A stretch of 64,000 nucleotides of DNA from DATAZK01 sp965199805 (GTDB lineage Bacteria; Actinomycetota; Actinomycetes; Frankiales; Frankiaceae): contig CBDATO010000001.1 of assembly GCA_965199805.1 (NCBI GenBank), positions 3,286,001-3,350,000 on the forward strand, given 5' to 3'. Position numbers and translations under genes: made by a program. This document shows positions 57,555 to 64,000 of the stretch, piece by piece (the first letter of the stretch is position 1; each line of letters starts with the position of its first letter). The notes under the pieces were generated by a model, which was not told the DNA's origin, ran no database searches, and saw only the letters and a program-made list of their open reading frames with translations.

Positions 57555-58127
57555 TCAGCAGCTGCCGACCACCGGAGCGCCGGTGCTGGTGTTCACCCAC
57601 TGGTCGGAGACGTAGCCGTAGAACGGCGAGTCGATGTGGTCCCACAGGGACGTGGTGCCGAAGGGCCCGGACACGGCGTCGCCATACGTGGTGCAGGTGA
57701 GGTGCACGTATTGGTTCTGACTGACCGTGCCGATGATCGCCGAGTACGTCGACGGGCCGCTGCGGACGTTGATGATCGCGCCGTTCGAATTGATCGGGTA
57801 GCTGTTGGTGCCAACGCCGCACTGCACGACGTATCCGCAGGAGTCTGTGCCAGGTTGCGGCGGCGGCGCCACGTAGACCGTGGTTGCGGGGGCAGGCGCC
57901 GGCGCCGGCACGACGTACACCGTCTTCTCCGGCGCGGGCGTGACGTAGACGGTCTTGGCCGGAGCGGGCGTGGTGGCCTTCGGCTTCGGCGCCGGGGCAG
58001 CGCTGGTGCTTGCCGGCGTCGGAGTAGCGGTCGCGACGGCCGCGGCAGGAGTGGCCGTATTGGCGCCTGAGCTGCATCCCGCAACCGCCAGCACGCCGAT
58101 GCCCACAACAAAGACGATCTTTTTCAC
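57555..58127 (-). CDS. Secreted lipoprotein with Pro/Ala linker and SH3b-like domain
   Basis: A 190-residue exported protein. A short signal ends VAGC at residue 18 (lipobox), then a low-complexity Ala/Pro/Thr region contains three copies of the KTVYVTPAPEKTVYVVPAP type. The C-terminal domain (about 120-190) includes IINVRSGPSTYSAIIGTVSQ, then YVHLTCTTYGD, the bacterial SH3 pattern that binds cell-wall ligands. Two cysteines probably form a disulfide. It may be a cell-wall or envelope sensor; function is not established. Confidence 0.7.
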   Translation of the reverse strand: MKKIVFVVGIGVLAVAGCSSGANTATPAAAVATATPTPASTSAAPAPKPKATTPAPAKTVYVTPAPEKTVYVVPAPAPAPATTVYVAPPPQPGTDSCGYVVQCGVGTNSYPINSNGAIINVRSGPSTYSAIIGTVSQNQYVHLTCTTYGDAVSGPFGTTSLWDHIDSPFYGYVSDQWVNTSTGAPVVGSC

Positions 58128-58301
58128 GAGGTCTCCCGAATTCGCCAGGCAAGTGCACCGACCCGACGGGCCGGCTCACGGTCAGCGGCGTCGTGCGCCG
58201 GGATGACCTGCTCATTCGATAATGATGGCGAAATCGTTTAGCCGTACGTGATTAGCGGGAATGCGTTCGAAAGTGCCCGCGATGGAACACTCGGTGTGGG
58301 T

Positions 58302-58330
58302 CATTCGGAGTAACGGGACTACTCCGAATG
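58302..58330 (-). terminator. Hairpin terminator after the ApbE gene
   Basis: CATTCGGAGTA (58302-58312) and its exact complement TACTCCGAATG (58320-58330) flank a 7-base loop, 23 bp beyond the ApbE stop. An 11-bp stem without a T-run is a typical actinobacterial terminator. Confidence 0.75.
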
Positions 58331-58353
58331 GAGTAGCCGACGAGGATTCGGGG

Positions 58354-59109
58354 CTACGCGGTCCAGGCGGCGAAGCCGGGCGTACGCCAGAGCGTCCCGC
58401 GCGCGGTCACGACGAGCGCCTCGTAGTCAGGCAGCGCGGTCAGCCACGAGCGGCACTCGCCGCCCATTGCGAAGGCAGCGGTCGCGTACGCATCGGCGAG
58501 ACGCAGCTCCGGACCGACGACCGTGACCGACGCCAGCTCGGTCACCGCAGCGCCGGTGTGCGGGTCGACGATGTGCGCGCCGCGTTCGGCGGTGCCGGAG
58601 GTGGCGACCGCGCCCCCTCGCGTTCGGACGACCGCGGCGAGCATCCCGGGCCGCAGCGGGTGCGTGACGCCGACCCGCCACGGCTCGCCGGGGGAGCGGC
58701 TACCGGTGGCCTGCACGTCGCCGCCGCCGTTGACCGTGTGGTTCTCCGACCCCGCCGCGCGCAGCAGCCCGCTCGCGCGCTGGATCGCCCAGCCCTTCAC
58801 GTAGCCGGACGGGTCGAGCCGGCCGGACGGTCGCGCGGAGAAGCTGCCGTCGGACACCCGGGTCAGCTCGGCGCAGGCGTCGAGCACCTCGCGTACGAGC
58901 GGGGAGGGGTCCGTGAGCTCGCCGCGATCGAGGCGGCTGATCTCGCTGTCGGGCCGGTAGGTGCTGAACACGGCGTCGACGTGATGCAGCCAGCGGACGA
59001 CGTCGGCGATGGCGGCGTCCCAATTCCCCTCGTCGCGGATGTCGAGGGAGAAGACGGTGCCCATGCAGTGTTCGACGTGCACGGTCCTCGGCGCGAGCGC
59101 GGCACTCAC
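58354..59109 (-). CDS. FAD:protein FMN transferase (ApbE family)
   Basis: A 251-residue flavin transferase. Features are HCMGTVFSLDIRDEG (family opening), DAVFSTYRPDSEISRLDRGE, DPSGYVKGWAIQRA, HTVNGGGDVQATG (Gly-rich FAD site) and GAHIVDPHTGAAVTELASVT (metal and FAD binding). It attaches FMN to Ser/Thr of the partner protein, probably the FMN-binding protein encoded directly upstream. GTG 59109 overlaps that gene's stop. It is the last gene of a three-gene operon and has its own terminator. No clear export signal is seen. Confidence 0.88.
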   Translation of the reverse strand: MSAALAPRTVHVEHCMGTVFSLDIRDEGNWDAAIADVVRWLHHVDAVFSTYRPDSEISRLDRGELTDPSPLVREVLDACAELTRVSDGSFSARPSGRLDPSGYVKGWAIQRASGLLRAAGSENHTVNGGGDVQATGSRSPGEPWRVGVTHPLRPGMLAAVVRTRGGAVATSGTAERGAHIVDPHTGAAVTELASVTVVGPELRLADAYATAAFAMGGECRSWLTALPDYEALVVTARGTLWRTPGFAAWTA

Positions 59110-59588
59110 AGCTGGTCCAGCGCGCTTTGCAGCGACTGCTTGTAGCCGTCGCTGGTGTACGTCGCGCCCGAGACCGTGTCGATCGAGGCGCTGCCCGCGC
59201 TGACCGCCTCGGAGTTGAGCTCCGGCACGGCGTAGGAGTTGATCTGCTGGTCGCGTGGGTCGTTTTGCGGGTAATCGATGGCCTGCGCGGCGGTGATCTT
59301 GCCGTTGACCACGGTGATCTGCACCTGCACGGGCCCGTACCGGGTGTCGGCGGCGGTGCCGGTCACGGTCTTGGTACCCGACGTGGTGCTGGAGCTGGTA
59401 CCGGAGCTCGTGTCGCTGTCCGATCCGGACCCGGAGCTGCCGGCGCCCGTGGCCGAGCTCGTGCCCGAGCTGGTCGAGCCGGTGACCCCCGACGCCTGGG
59501 CGGGCGCGGTCGCGGACTGGGTCTTGAAGGTGAGCAGCAGGACCAGCCCGACCACGGTGGCCATGGCGGCAAAGACGACGCGACGCAC
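59106..59588 (-). CDS. Exported FMN-binding-domain protein
   Basis: A 160-residue protein with an N-terminal membrane anchor or signal (MATVVGLVLLLTFKTQS). A Ser/Gly/Thr-rich linker of about 50 residues follows, then a FMN-binding domain: GPVQVQITVVNGKITAAQAI, then DYPQNDPRDQQINSYA. The flavinylation motif SGATYTSDG near residue 142 is where ApbE attaches FMN to Thr. It probably carries electrons outside the membrane between the reductase and acceptors. It overlaps the ApbE gene and follows the reductase gene by 30 bp. Confidence 0.88.
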   Translation of the reverse strand: MRRVVFAAMATVVGLVLLLTFKTQSATAPAQASGVTGSTSSGTSSATGAGSSGSGSDSDTSSGTSSSTTSGTKTVTGTAADTRYGPVQVQITVVNGKITAAQAIDYPQNDPRDQQINSYAVPELNSEAVSAGSASIDTVSGATYTSDGYKQSLQSALDQL

Positions 59589-59618
59589 GATTACTCAGCT
59601 CTCTTCGGAAGGCGCGGG

Positions 59619-61010
59619 CTAGAAGGCGTAGGACTCGGAATGGACGTGCCGCCGCGGGACGCCGATCGACGCGAGCGCCCGTGACACGTCGGCGCGCATC
59701 GCTTCGGGGCCGCAGAGATAGACGTCGGCCTCGCGGATGTGCGGCAGCCGAGCGAGCGACTCCGCGGACAGCGGATCGCCGCCGAGCTGCTGCCGGGTGC
59801 CGACCACCAGGTGCAGCACCGCCCCGCGTTCCCGGGCGATCTGCTCGAGCTCGGAGCGGAAGAGCACGTGCTCGGAGCGGCTGACCCGGTAGACGAGCGT
59901 GAGGTCGCCGTGCGCGGCGATCGGCAGCGTTTCGAAGAGCGCGCGGAGCGGGGTGATGCCGACGCCGGCCGCGATGAGTACGACGCGCTGCCGCTTGCGG
60001 CGGTGGGCGGTGAAGGCGCCGTACGGACCCTCGGCGAAGACCCGCGTGCCAGGTGTCAGCTGGGCGCTGAGGCTGCTCGCGTCGCCGAGGTCCTTGATCG
60101 TGACGCGCATGAGGTTGCTGCTGACCGGCGCCGACAGCGAGTACGGGTTCGACGCCCACCACAGCTGCTTGGTGAGGAAGCGGACCCGGAAGAACTGGCC
60201 CGGGTCGGCGCGCAGCTCGTCGAGCCGCTGTCCGGCGATGAGTACGGAGACGGTGTCGGGGGACTCGCGGACGACGCTCGCGACCTGCAGGCGGTGGCGC
60301 CGGGCGGCGTCGAGCGGGCGCAGGATCCGGTACCAGACGAGCAGCAGTGCGACCCCGATGTAGAGCGCCGCCCAGTAGATACGCGCGGGCCGGTTGTCCA
60401 TGAATTCGGCGCCGTCCGCGAACTGGTGGCTGAACGCCAGCGCGACCGCGAGGTAGGTGTAGAAGTGCAGGTAGTACCAGGTCTCGTAGCGCATCCGGCG
60501 CCGGGCCGCGCGGGCCGAGCTGATGCCCACGCCGACGAGCAGCAGGCCGGCGACGGTCGCCATCAGCACGTCGGGGTAGCTGCGCAGCAGGGTCCAGCCC
60601 TCGTGCACCACGTTGGTGTGCGCGGTGATCGCGTAGCCCCAGAGGATGAGCAGGCCGTGCGCCACCACGAGGCTGACGGTGTAGCGGCCGCCCTTGGAGT
60701 GCCAGCGGGCGAGCCGGTCGCTGCCGAGGCCGCGTTCGAGTGCCGGCACCCGCGCCATCAGCGCGAGCAGCACGACCATGCTGTAGCCGGCCAGCAGCCC
60801 GGTGATGCGGCCGGCGTTGGTGAGCCAGTCGCCGAAGCCGTGGATCGACGGGGTGTTCAGCCACCACAGCAGGACGGCGACGACCGCGCCGACGGCGATG
60901 GCGCCGAGCACGACGTCGGGCCGCGCCCGTACCGGGGCCGATGACGGCGCAGCAGCTGGGCGGCGAGCGGGGACGACCTGCTCGCGGGGCCGGTCGAGCG
61001 TCTCCCACAT
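59619..61010 (-). CDS. Ferric-reductase-like transmembrane protein with FAD/NAD(P)H reductase domain
   Basis: A 463-residue membrane flavocytochrome-like protein. Six hydrophobic helices span residues about 40-240, with paired histidines (RWHSKGGRYTVSLVVAHGLL, then YYLHFYTYLAVALAFSHQFA) suitable for haem ligation. The C-terminal part has the FAD motif NPYSLSAPVSSNLMRVTIKD and the NAD motif VLIAAGVGITPLRALFETLP, ending in DVYLCGPEAM. It moves electrons from cytosolic NAD(P)H across the membrane. ATG 61010 is the first good start. The FMN-binding and ApbE genes follow, making a complete transfer chain. Confidence 0.88.
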   Translation of the reverse strand: MWETLDRPREQVVPARRPAAAPSSAPVRARPDVVLGAIAVGAVVAVLLWWLNTPSIHGFGDWLTNAGRITGLLAGYSMVVLLALMARVPALERGLGSDRLARWHSKGGRYTVSLVVAHGLLILWGYAITAHTNVVHEGWTLLRSYPDVLMATVAGLLLVGVGISSARAARRRMRYETWYYLHFYTYLAVALAFSHQFADGAEFMDNRPARIYWAALYIGVALLLVWYRILRPLDAARRHRLQVASVVRESPDTVSVLIAGQRLDELRADPGQFFRVRFLTKQLWWASNPYSLSAPVSSNLMRVTIKDLGDASSLSAQLTPGTRVFAEGPYGAFTAHRRKRQRVVLIAAGVGITPLRALFETLPIAAHGDLTLVYRVSRSEHVLFRSELEQIARERGAVLHLVVGTRQQLGGDPLSAESLARLPHIREADVYLCGPEAMRADVSRALASIGVPRRHVHSESYAF

Positions 61011-61153
61011 GGGTCTGAGTGTCGGGACGCAGACTGGCGGCGATCTGTGGCGTTGCTGTGCGTAGCCCATGAAGGACGGCGCCGGCAAAGTGCCAGGCGG
61101 CCGCCCGCTGCCTCGGCCGACCCCATAGGATCGGTCAGCCAGCGGCTCTGCCG

Positions 61154-61226
61154 CGGGGCGTAGCGTAGTGGCTAGCGCGCCTGCTTTGGGAGCAGGAGAT
61201 CGGGAGTTCGAATCTCCCCGCCCCGA
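61154..61226 (+). tRNA. tRNA-Pro (anticodon TGG)
   Basis: The acceptor stem CGGGGCG pairs with CGCCCCG. The D-arm has TAGCGTAGTGGCTAGCG, the anticodon loop TTTGGGA gives TGG, and the T-arm contains AGTTCGAATC. The 3' CCA is not encoded. It lies between the electron-transfer operon and trigger factor. Confidence 0.95.
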
Positions 61227-61270
61227 CTGCCTGGTCCCCGTTCCCTTTTGAAGCATGGAGCTGCACCGCT

Positions 61271-62734
61271 GTGAAGGCCACCAAGGAAGCCCTGAGCCCC
61301 ACCCGCATCAAGGTCACCGTGGAGGTTCCTTTCGAGGAGCTGTCCGAGGACCTCGCGTCGGCGTACAAGCGGGTTGGCAGCCAGATCCGGGTGCCGGGTT
61401 TCCGTCCGGGCCGGGTGCCGCCGCGCGTCATCGACCAGCGGGTCGGCCGCGGCACGGTGCTCAACGAGGCACTGCCGGGCGCGCTCGACCGCTTCTACGG
61501 TCTGGCGCTCGAGCAGGAGTCCATCTCCCCGGTGTCGTCACCCGAGGACGTCGACGTCAAGGAGTTCAACGACGGCGAGCCGCTCGTCTTCTCCGCCGAG
61601 GTCGACGTGCGCCCGGAGATCGAGCTGCCTGAGCTCGACGGCCTCGAGGTCACGGTCGACGACGTCGCGGTGAGCGAGGACGACGTCGACGAGCAGCTGC
61701 AGAGCCTGCGTGACCGCTTCGCCTCGCTGGAGCCGGTCGAGCGTGAGGTCGCCGACGGCGATTACCTGACGATCGACCTGGTCGCCAAGGTCGAGGGCGA
61801 GCTCGTGCCGGGCTCGGAGTCCAAGGGCATGACCTACGAGGTCGGCAGCGACAACCTCATCCCCGGCCTCGACGAGGCCGTGCGCGGCGCCAAGGAGGGC
61901 GACGAGCCCACCTTCCAGACCGAGCTCAAGCAGGGCGACTTCGCCGACAAGACGGCCGATGTCACCGTGACCATCGTCGGCGTCAAGGAGAAGGTGCTTC
62001 CGGAGCTCGACGACGAGTTCGCCACCACGGCGAGCGAGTTCGACTCGCTGGACGAGCTCAAGGCCGACCTCACCGACAAGCTCGAGAAGATGCGCCGCTA
62101 CGAGCAGGGTGCGCAGGCCCGTGACCGGCTGCTCGACAAGCTGCTCGACCTGGTCGACGTGCCGCTCCCGGAGTCGGCCGTCAAGGCCGAGGTCGAGGGC
62201 CGTGAGCACAACCTCGGCCACGAGCTCGAGCGCTACGGCATGACCCGCGCGACCTACCTCGAGACCATCGAGAAGACCGACGAGGAGTTCACCGCCGAGA
62301 CCCGCGAGGCGTCCGAGAAGGCCGTCAAGTCGCAGCTGGTGCTCGACGCCCTGGCCGAGAAGGACGAGCTGGGCGTCGAGCAGGAAGAGCTGACCGACCA
62401 CCTCATCCGCCGCGCGCAGCAGTCCGGCATGCCGCCGCAGGACTTCGCCAACCAGATCATGCAGGGCGGCAACATCGGCATGCTCTTCGCCGAGGTGCGC
62501 CGCGGCAAGGCTCTCGCCGGGCTGATGGAGTCGGCGAAGATCGTCGACGAGTCGGGCAACGAGGTCGACCTGTCGCTGCTCGACGAGGACGACGAGGACG
62601 GTCCGGAGATCCTCGAGGCCGACCTCTCGGCCGAGAACGACGAGCTGGACGACGACGACGTCGACGACCTCGACGAGGACGACGACGAGGCCCCCGAGCA
62701 GTCCGCGACCGAGGCGGGCGACAGCAAGGAGTAG
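61271..62734 (+). CDS. tig: Trigger factor
   Basis: A 487-residue ribosome-associated chaperone and peptidyl-prolyl isomerase. The N-terminal domain has the ribosome-binding loop VPGFRPGRVPPRVI near residues 41-54. The FKBP-like domain spans about 160-245 (GDYLTIDLVAKVEGELVPGS), and the helical chaperone domain fills the rest. The last 60 residues are strongly acidic (Asp/Glu runs), common in actinobacterial copies. The GTG 61271 start is at the end of a GCACCGCT leader. It is placed before clpP as in most actinobacteria. Confidence 0.95.
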   Translation: MKATKEALSPTRIKVTVEVPFEELSEDLASAYKRVGSQIRVPGFRPGRVPPRVIDQRVGRGTVLNEALPGALDRFYGLALEQESISPVSSPEDVDVKEFNDGEPLVFSAEVDVRPEIELPELDGLEVTVDDVAVSEDDVDEQLQSLRDRFASLEPVEREVADGDYLTIDLVAKVEGELVPGSESKGMTYEVGSDNLIPGLDEAVRGAKEGDEPTFQTELKQGDFADKTADVTVTIVGVKEKVLPELDDEFATTASEFDSLDELKADLTDKLEKMRRYEQGAQARDRLLDKLLDLVDVPLPESAVKAEVEGREHNLGHELERYGMTRATYLETIEKTDEEFTAETREASEKAVKSQLVLDALAEKDELGVEQEELTDHLIRRAQQSGMPPQDFANQIMQGGNIGMLFAEVRRGKALAGLMESAKIVDESGNEVDLSLLDEDDEDGPEILEADLSAENDELDDDDVDDLDEDDDEAPEQSATEAGDSKE

Positions 62735-62756
62735 GCGCGGCCGGCTGACCGGCCGT

Positions 62757-62803
62757 GCGGTTTCGCCCTGGGCGCAGCTCGTTCACGCCTAGGGCGAAAC
62801 CGC
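62757..62803 (+). terminator. Long hairpin terminator after tig
   Basis: GCGGTTTCGCCCTGGGCG (62757-62774) and CGCCTAGGGCGAAACCGC (62786-62803) form an 18-bp stem with one mismatch and an 11-base loop, 22 bp after the tig stop. It separates tig from clpP1. Confidence 0.8.
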
Positions 62804-62917
62804 TCAACGCAAGCCGCCCAGGCGCCGACCTCCTGGTTAGGGTCACTGGCAGGAGCTGCGAAAAGGCCACCCCGGAAGCAGGGGCGCGGCCTCAGCGAAT
62901 CTCGAAGGAGCGGCGAC

Positions 62918-63544
62918 ATGAGCGATCTGGTGCTACCCACGCTGCAGATGCGTGGCCCGGGCCCCGGCTCTCCGACGCTCGACGACCGGGTCTACGACCG
63001 GCTGCTGCGCGAGCGGATCATCTTCCTCGGCAGCGTCGTCGAGGACACCATTGCGAATGCGATCTGTGCCCAGCTGCTGCTGCTCGCGGCCGAGGACGAC
63101 ACGCGTGACATCTCGCTGTACATCAACTCGCCCGGCGGCTCGGTGACGGCCGGCATGGCCATCTACGACACGATGGAGTTCATCCCCAACGACGTGTCGA
63201 CGGTCGCGATCGGCCTGGCGGCCAGCATGGGGCAGTTCCTGCTCTGCGCCGGCGCCAAGGGCAAGCGTTACGCCACCCCGCACGCGCGGATCATGATGCA
63301 CCAGCCGTCCGGCGGCATCGGCGGTACGGCAGCCGACATCGCCATCCAGGCCGAGCAGATGATCCACACCCGCCGGGTGCTGCAGGACCGCATCGCGTTC
63401 CACACCGGCCAGACGGTCGAGCGCATCGAAGAGGATTCCGACCGCGACCGCTGGTTCACCGCGGAAGAGGCAGCTGAGTACGGCTTCATCGACAAGGTCG
63501 TCGCGCGCGCCACGCAGGTGCCCAGCGTCGGCCCGGTCAGTTGA
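62918..63544 (+). CDS. clpP: ATP-dependent Clp protease proteolytic subunit 1
   Basis: A 208-residue ClpP. The catalytic triad is visible: Ser103 in GLAASMGQF, His128 in IMMHQPSGG, and an Asp in EEDSDRD near 176. INSPGGS at 69-75 is the oxyanion region. The subunit forms the tetradecameric chamber fed by ClpX or ClpC. GGAG lies eight bases upstream of the ATG. The second clpP follows after 14 bp, the actinobacterial clpP1-clpP2 pair whose products make a mixed two-ring protease. Confidence 0.95.
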   Translation: MSDLVLPTLQMRGPGPGSPTLDDRVYDRLLRERIIFLGSVVEDTIANAICAQLLLLAAEDDTRDISLYINSPGGSVTAGMAIYDTMEFIPNDVSTVAIGLAASMGQFLLCAGAKGKRYATPHARIMMHQPSGGIGGTAADIAIQAEQMIHTRRVLQDRIAFHTGQTVERIEEDSDRDRWFTAEEAAEYGFIDKVVARATQVPSVGPVS

Positions 63545-63558
63545 GAGGGAGAAACACC

Positions 63559-64000
63559 ATGACTGAGCCGATGACCCAGGCAGATGCCTACATGGAGCAG
63601 TACAACCGCTACGTCCTGCCCAACATCATCGAGCGCACCAGCCGCGGCGAGTACGGCATGGACCCGTACTCGAAGCTGCTCAAGGAGCGCATCGTCTTCC
63701 TCGGCGTCCAGATCGACGACGTCTCGGCTAACGACGTGATGGCGCAGCTGCTCTTCCTCGAGTCCGAGGACCCCGACCGCGACATCAACATCTACATCAA
63801 CTCGCCGGGTGGCTCGTTCACCTCGCTGACGGCGATCTACGACACGATGCAGTTCATCCGTCCCGACGTGTCGACGGTCTGCCTCGGCCAGGCGGCCAGC
63901 GCCGCAGCCGTTCTGCTCGGCGCCGGCACCAAGGGCAAGCGCTTCGCCGTGCCTAACGCGCGCATCCTGATCCACCAGCCGTCGGGCTCGGGCGAGGGCC
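63559..64000 (+). CDS. clpP: ATP-dependent Clp protease proteolytic subunit 2, 3' partial
   Basis: At least 147 residues; the window ends after HQPSGSGEG. Visible are KERIVFLGVQIDDVSANDVM, INSPGGSFTS, the nucleophile region GQAASAAAVLLGAG (Ser) and the catalytic His in ILIHQPSG. The N-terminus is longer than in subunit 1 (ADAYMEQYNRYVLPNIIER). GAGAGGGAG lies just upstream of the ATG. It is paired with clpP1 in one operon; clpX would be expected beyond the window. Confidence 0.95.
   Translation, partial: MTEPMTQADAYMEQYNRYVLPNIIERTSRGEYGMDPYSKLLKERIVFLGVQIDDVSANDVMAQLLFLESEDPDRDINIYINSPGGSFTSLTAIYDTMQFIRPDVSTVCLGQAASAAAVLLGAGTKGKRFAVPNARILIHQPSGSGEG

Noticed and set aside
58354..61008. One 884-codon gene on the minus strand covering the electron-transfer region
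   Set aside because: Only its last 251 codons (ApbE) have homology; upstream it reads out of frame through the reductase and FMN-binding genes, which are well supported in their own frames.

Overview
The window is high-GC, gene-dense actinobacterial DNA. The evidence is frequent GTG starts, four-base ATGA or GTGA stop/start overlaps, a tig followed by two adjacent clpP genes, F420-type oxidoreductases, and a replication-relaxation protein on the mobile element. The family cannot be fixed from the sequence; a soil or plant-associated actinomycete is my guess.

Layout. 1-7.3 kb: a phosphosulfolactate synthase operon (ComA-like, VOC, histidine phosphatase, acyltransferase), then an esterase, an adenylate-forming ligase and an RTX-repeat lipoprotein. 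7.5-18.6 kb: an HD-domain hydrolase, a crotonase and an acyl-CoA dehydrogenase-like enzyme, then a minus-strand catabolic cluster (amidohydrolase, cupin, NMT1-type binding protein, XRE-cupin regulator, enolase-superfamily enzyme, sugar-type epimerase) with a near-perfect palindrome inside it, and a second orphan binding protein. 18.6-34.7 kb: regulators paired with short redox enzymes. It also holds a three-gene cassette carrying one intact and one degenerate BREX-type ATPase (20.3-23.3 kb), two paralogous divergent lipase/TetR modules sharing an operator (the second is frameshifted in both genes), a Fic protein and an LLM oxidoreductase.

35.5-47.4 kb is an integrated element. Its ends are a 45-bp direct repeat (44/45 identical) of the 3' half of tRNA-Gly(TCC), and a frameshifted tyrosine integrase lies next to the intact tRNA. 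It carries a replication-relaxation protein, a Gabija-like pair (OLD-family ATPase/TOPRIM nuclease plus UvrD-like helicase), a divergent XRE-ImmA pair, an Abi_C abortive-infection protein, an 11-copy heptamer tandem repeat and unknown genes. It reads as a mobile defence island.

47.5-64 kb returns to chromosomal genes: a divergent ADP-ribosylglycohydrolase, a GGDEF protein, a TetR/SDR pair with two operator-like repeats, a LigD-like phosphoesterase-polymerase without a ligase domain, a possible modification-dependent HNH nuclease, and a three-gene extracytoplasmic flavin electron-transfer operon (ferric-reductase-like membrane protein, FMN-binding protein, ApbE). It ends with tRNA-Pro, trigger factor and clpP1-clpP2, the last cut by the window edge.

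Four genes show single-base frameshifts (GNAT, lipase copy 2, TetR copy 2, integrase). Real decay and assembly error cannot be told apart from the sequence alone. All family names come from reading motifs by eye; no database search was run.
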